In this document: piece after piece, positions 62,546 to 64,000 of the stretch
How the letters are laid out: each line of letters begins with the position of its first letter
How positions within the stretch are numbered: the stretch's first letter is position 1
Source of the DNA: Actinomycetes bacterium
GTDB taxonomy: Bacteria > Actinomycetota > Acidimicrobiia > Acidimicrobiales > RAAP-2
Direction: 5' to 3'
DNA length: 64,000 nt
NCBI GenBank assembly: GCA_021791895.1
Contig: JAJYVS010000009.1
Location: 1 to 64,000 of the forward strand
The notes under the pieces: model-generated
Database searches by the model: none
Told to the model about the DNA's origin: nothing
The model's input: only the letters and a program-made list of their open reading frames with translations
Program-made: the position numbers and the translations under genes

Positions 62546-64000
62546 GCACCGAGCCGCCCGGCTTCTTCGACGACGGGGTCGACGGCGCGCCCGCCGATGT
62601 CCCCGAGTCGGTTCCGAGGCCCCGCTCCCCCTATCGCATCGCCCTCGTGGTGGCCATCGTTGCGGCCGGGGTGGCCGGGGGGGTGGTGGACGCCGTGGTG
62701 TCCCGGCCCGCACCGATCCAGCCCCCGGGGGTGCCGGCGAACGAGATCGCGCCGGCCGCCGTCGAGTCCTCGGCCTGGTACTGCGCCGGCGGGACGCCGG
62801 CCAACGGCTCGACCGCAGCGGAGACCCTCCACCTCTTGAACACCACCGGCCACCAGGCGACAGCCACCTTGAGCGCGGTGAGCGACACCGGGGCCCACAA
62901 GAGCGAGCGGGTGGTGATCCCCTCGTTCACCCAGATCGAAGAGGTCCCCGGCGCCCTCGCCGGCGGCGGGTTCGTGGCCGCCACGGTGACGGTGGCCGGC
63001 GGTGGGGTGTTGGTCACCGAGTCGGTGGCCGGCCCGCTCGGCTGGTCGGTGACCCCGTGCTCACGTTCCACCGCGACCGACTGGTACTTCGCCTCGGGCT
63101 CGACGGTCAACGGGGGCACCCTGGCCATCTCGCTGTACAACCCGACCTCCACCGTGGCGGTGGTGGACATGACGTTCGCCACCCCTTCGGGCATCTCGCA
63201 GCCCCAGCCGTTCGAGGGCATCGTGGTGGCGCCGGGGAGCCTGGCGGTCGAGCAGATCGACCACTACGTCCAGGACGCCCGGTCGGTCTCGACGGTGGTT
63301 TCGGTACGGACCGGCTCGGTGGTCGCGGCGGCCCTGCAGACGGTGTCGTCCAATGGTTCCCACGGGCTCTCGGTGCGGTTGGGCTCGCCCCAGCCCGAGC
63401 GGGCCTGGGCCCTCCCGCGCTCGATCGACCTCACGGGGGGGCTGAGCGTGGTCACGGTCTTCAACCCCACCTCCCGGAGCGAGCGGGTCCGGATCGACGT
63501 GCGGCCGTTCCGCTCCCCTCCGGCCTCCTTCACCCAGTTCGTCGCGCCAACCAGCGCGTGGGTGCTCGAGACGAGTGGCCAGAACCGGATTCCCGACGCG
63601 ATCCCGTTCCTGGCCACCGTACGGGTCGTCGGGAGAGGGGCGGGCGTGGTGGTCGACCGCAGCGTGGACGCACCGAGCTCCTTCGGCGGGCCCCAGTTCG
63701 GGGCGATGAGCGCGCTCGGCCTGACAAGTGGGACCCCCGGGGCGACGAGCGCCGTGCTGCCGGGGCCCGGCACCGACGCCCACCCGGCTGTCAACGGGGC
63801 CGCGGTGGCGACCCTCGATCTCTACAACCCCGGGAGCCGGGGGTCGTCGGCCACGGTGTGGGCCATCCGCGGCAGCCACCTCGTCCGGGTGGCCCGGGCC
63901 GAGGTGGCTGCCGGGCGTGCCGTCAGCCTGGCGTCGACGGCCTCCACCGGGGTGCAGCGGGCCGCGGGGATGGGACGGGTGGGCTTCGCCCCGCTCGTGG
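62542..64000 (+). CDS. DUF5719-family exported protein, partial (continues beyond window)
   Basis: GTG 62542 overlaps the GT2 gene stop. No stop occurs before 64000, so at least 486 codons. Signal-anchor at about residues 37-58 (IALVVAIVAAGVAGGVVDAVV). The exported part has repeated beta-sandwich-like units (AAETLHLLNTTGHQATATLS; TLAISLYNPTSTVAVVDMTF; LSVVTVFNPTSRSERVRIDV; VATLDLYNPGSRGSSATVWA), which is DUF5719-like. Function unknown; the conserved pairing with GT2 suggests envelope assembly. Confidence 0.82.
   Translation, partial: MSTEPPGFFDDGVDGAPADVPESVPRPRSPYRIALVVAIVAAGVAGGVVDAVVSRPAPIQPPGVPANEIAPAAVESSAWYCAGGTPANGSTAAETLHLLNTTGHQATATLSAVSDTGAHKSERVVIPSFTQIEEVPGALAGGGFVAATVTVAGGGVLVTESVAGPLGWSVTPCSRSTATDWYFASGSTVNGGTLAISLYNPTSTVAVVDMTFATPSGISQPQPFEGIVVAPGSLAVEQIDHYVQDARSVSTVVSVRTGSVVAAALQTVSSNGSHGLSVRLGSPQPERAWALPRSIDLTGGLSVVTVFNPTSRSERVRIDVRPFRSPPASFTQFVAPTSAWVLETSGQNRIPDAIPFLATVRVVGRGAGVVVDRSVDAPSSFGGPQFGAMSALGLTSGTPGATSAVLPGPGTDAHPAVNGAAVATLDLYNPGSRGSSATVWAIRGSHLVRVARAEVAAGRAVSLASTASTGVQRAAGMGRVGFAPLV

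Overview
The window is about 64 kb of GC-rich, gene-dense bacterial DNA with many GTG starts and many 4-base ATGA/GTGA gene overlaps. It carries genes for coenzyme F420 synthesis (cofD-cofE), decaprenyl-phospho-arabinose synthesis (ubiA-dprE1-dprE2) and a DUF5719-type cell-envelope protein. This points to a high-GC actinobacterium, most likely in or near the Acidimicrobiia. That placement is inferred from gene content, not from a marker phylogeny.

Layout. 1-3.3 kb: an epimerase-like gene and a PlsC acyltransferase, an NlpC/P60 endopeptidase, and a tRNA with a UAA anticodon but no long variable arm. 3.4-8.3 kb is accessory and partly decayed: a 5'-truncated ClC channel, a TetR regulator divergent from a cupin / DinB-like / VOC operon, and a frameshifted fatty acid desaturase. 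8.3-11.3 kb: an ECF sigma factor, a membrane partner and a secreted lipase in one tightly packed unit. 11.6-17.7 kb: acyl-CoA ligase, aldehyde dehydrogenase, TetR, a diiron ferritin-like oxygenase and an O-methyltransferase, which look like lipid or xenobiotic catabolism. 17.9-24.7 kb: an unusual ABC system made of a fused LivH-LivM permease, an MFS-LivF-LivG triple fusion and a membrane-anchored binding protein, all overlapping by 4 bases. An N,N-dimethylformamidase-like lipoprotein follows it.

26.5-31.2 kb is a mixed block: a cupin-GrpB fusion, a frameshifted DinB-family gene, an Na+/H+ antiporter scrap, an HxlR/MFS divergent pair with an inverted-repeat operator, and a broken DUF3592 gene. 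31.1-34.3 kb is the arabinan precursor cluster. Its DprE1 has Ala where the mycobacterial enzyme has the benzothiazinone-reactive Cys. 34.6-37.3 kb: a two-component system with a small secreted protein. 37.6-39.9 kb: a small helix-turn-helix protein, a PilZ protein and a SARP-type regulator with a nearby partial duplication.

39.9-52.1 kb is an envelope and sugar block: a Thr-rich anchored protein, a sugar-nucleotide pyrophosphorylase, an epimerase, a GDSL lipoprotein, a TauD plus alkylsulfatase-like pair, cofE-cofD, three overlapping GT4 glycosyltransferases and a GDP-deoxymannose-reductase-like enzyme. 52.6-56.2 kb: an exported protein, a double zinc-ribbon membrane protein and a sedolisin protease, co-transcribed. 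56.3-58.5 kb is a TIR-WD40 gene broken by many frameshifts. 59-64 kb: a small conserved-looking protein, a 1112-aa GT2/polytopic membrane protein and the start of a DUF5719 protein that runs off the window.

Five loci carry clear decay or frameshift lesions (desaturase, DinB, DUF3592, TIR-WD40, truncated ClC), and there is one orphan antiporter fragment. They lie between intact core genes, so the region has seen gene gain and loss. Assembly error is the alternative explanation for the single-base events. No CRISPR array, rRNA, intact insertion sequence or prophage was seen.
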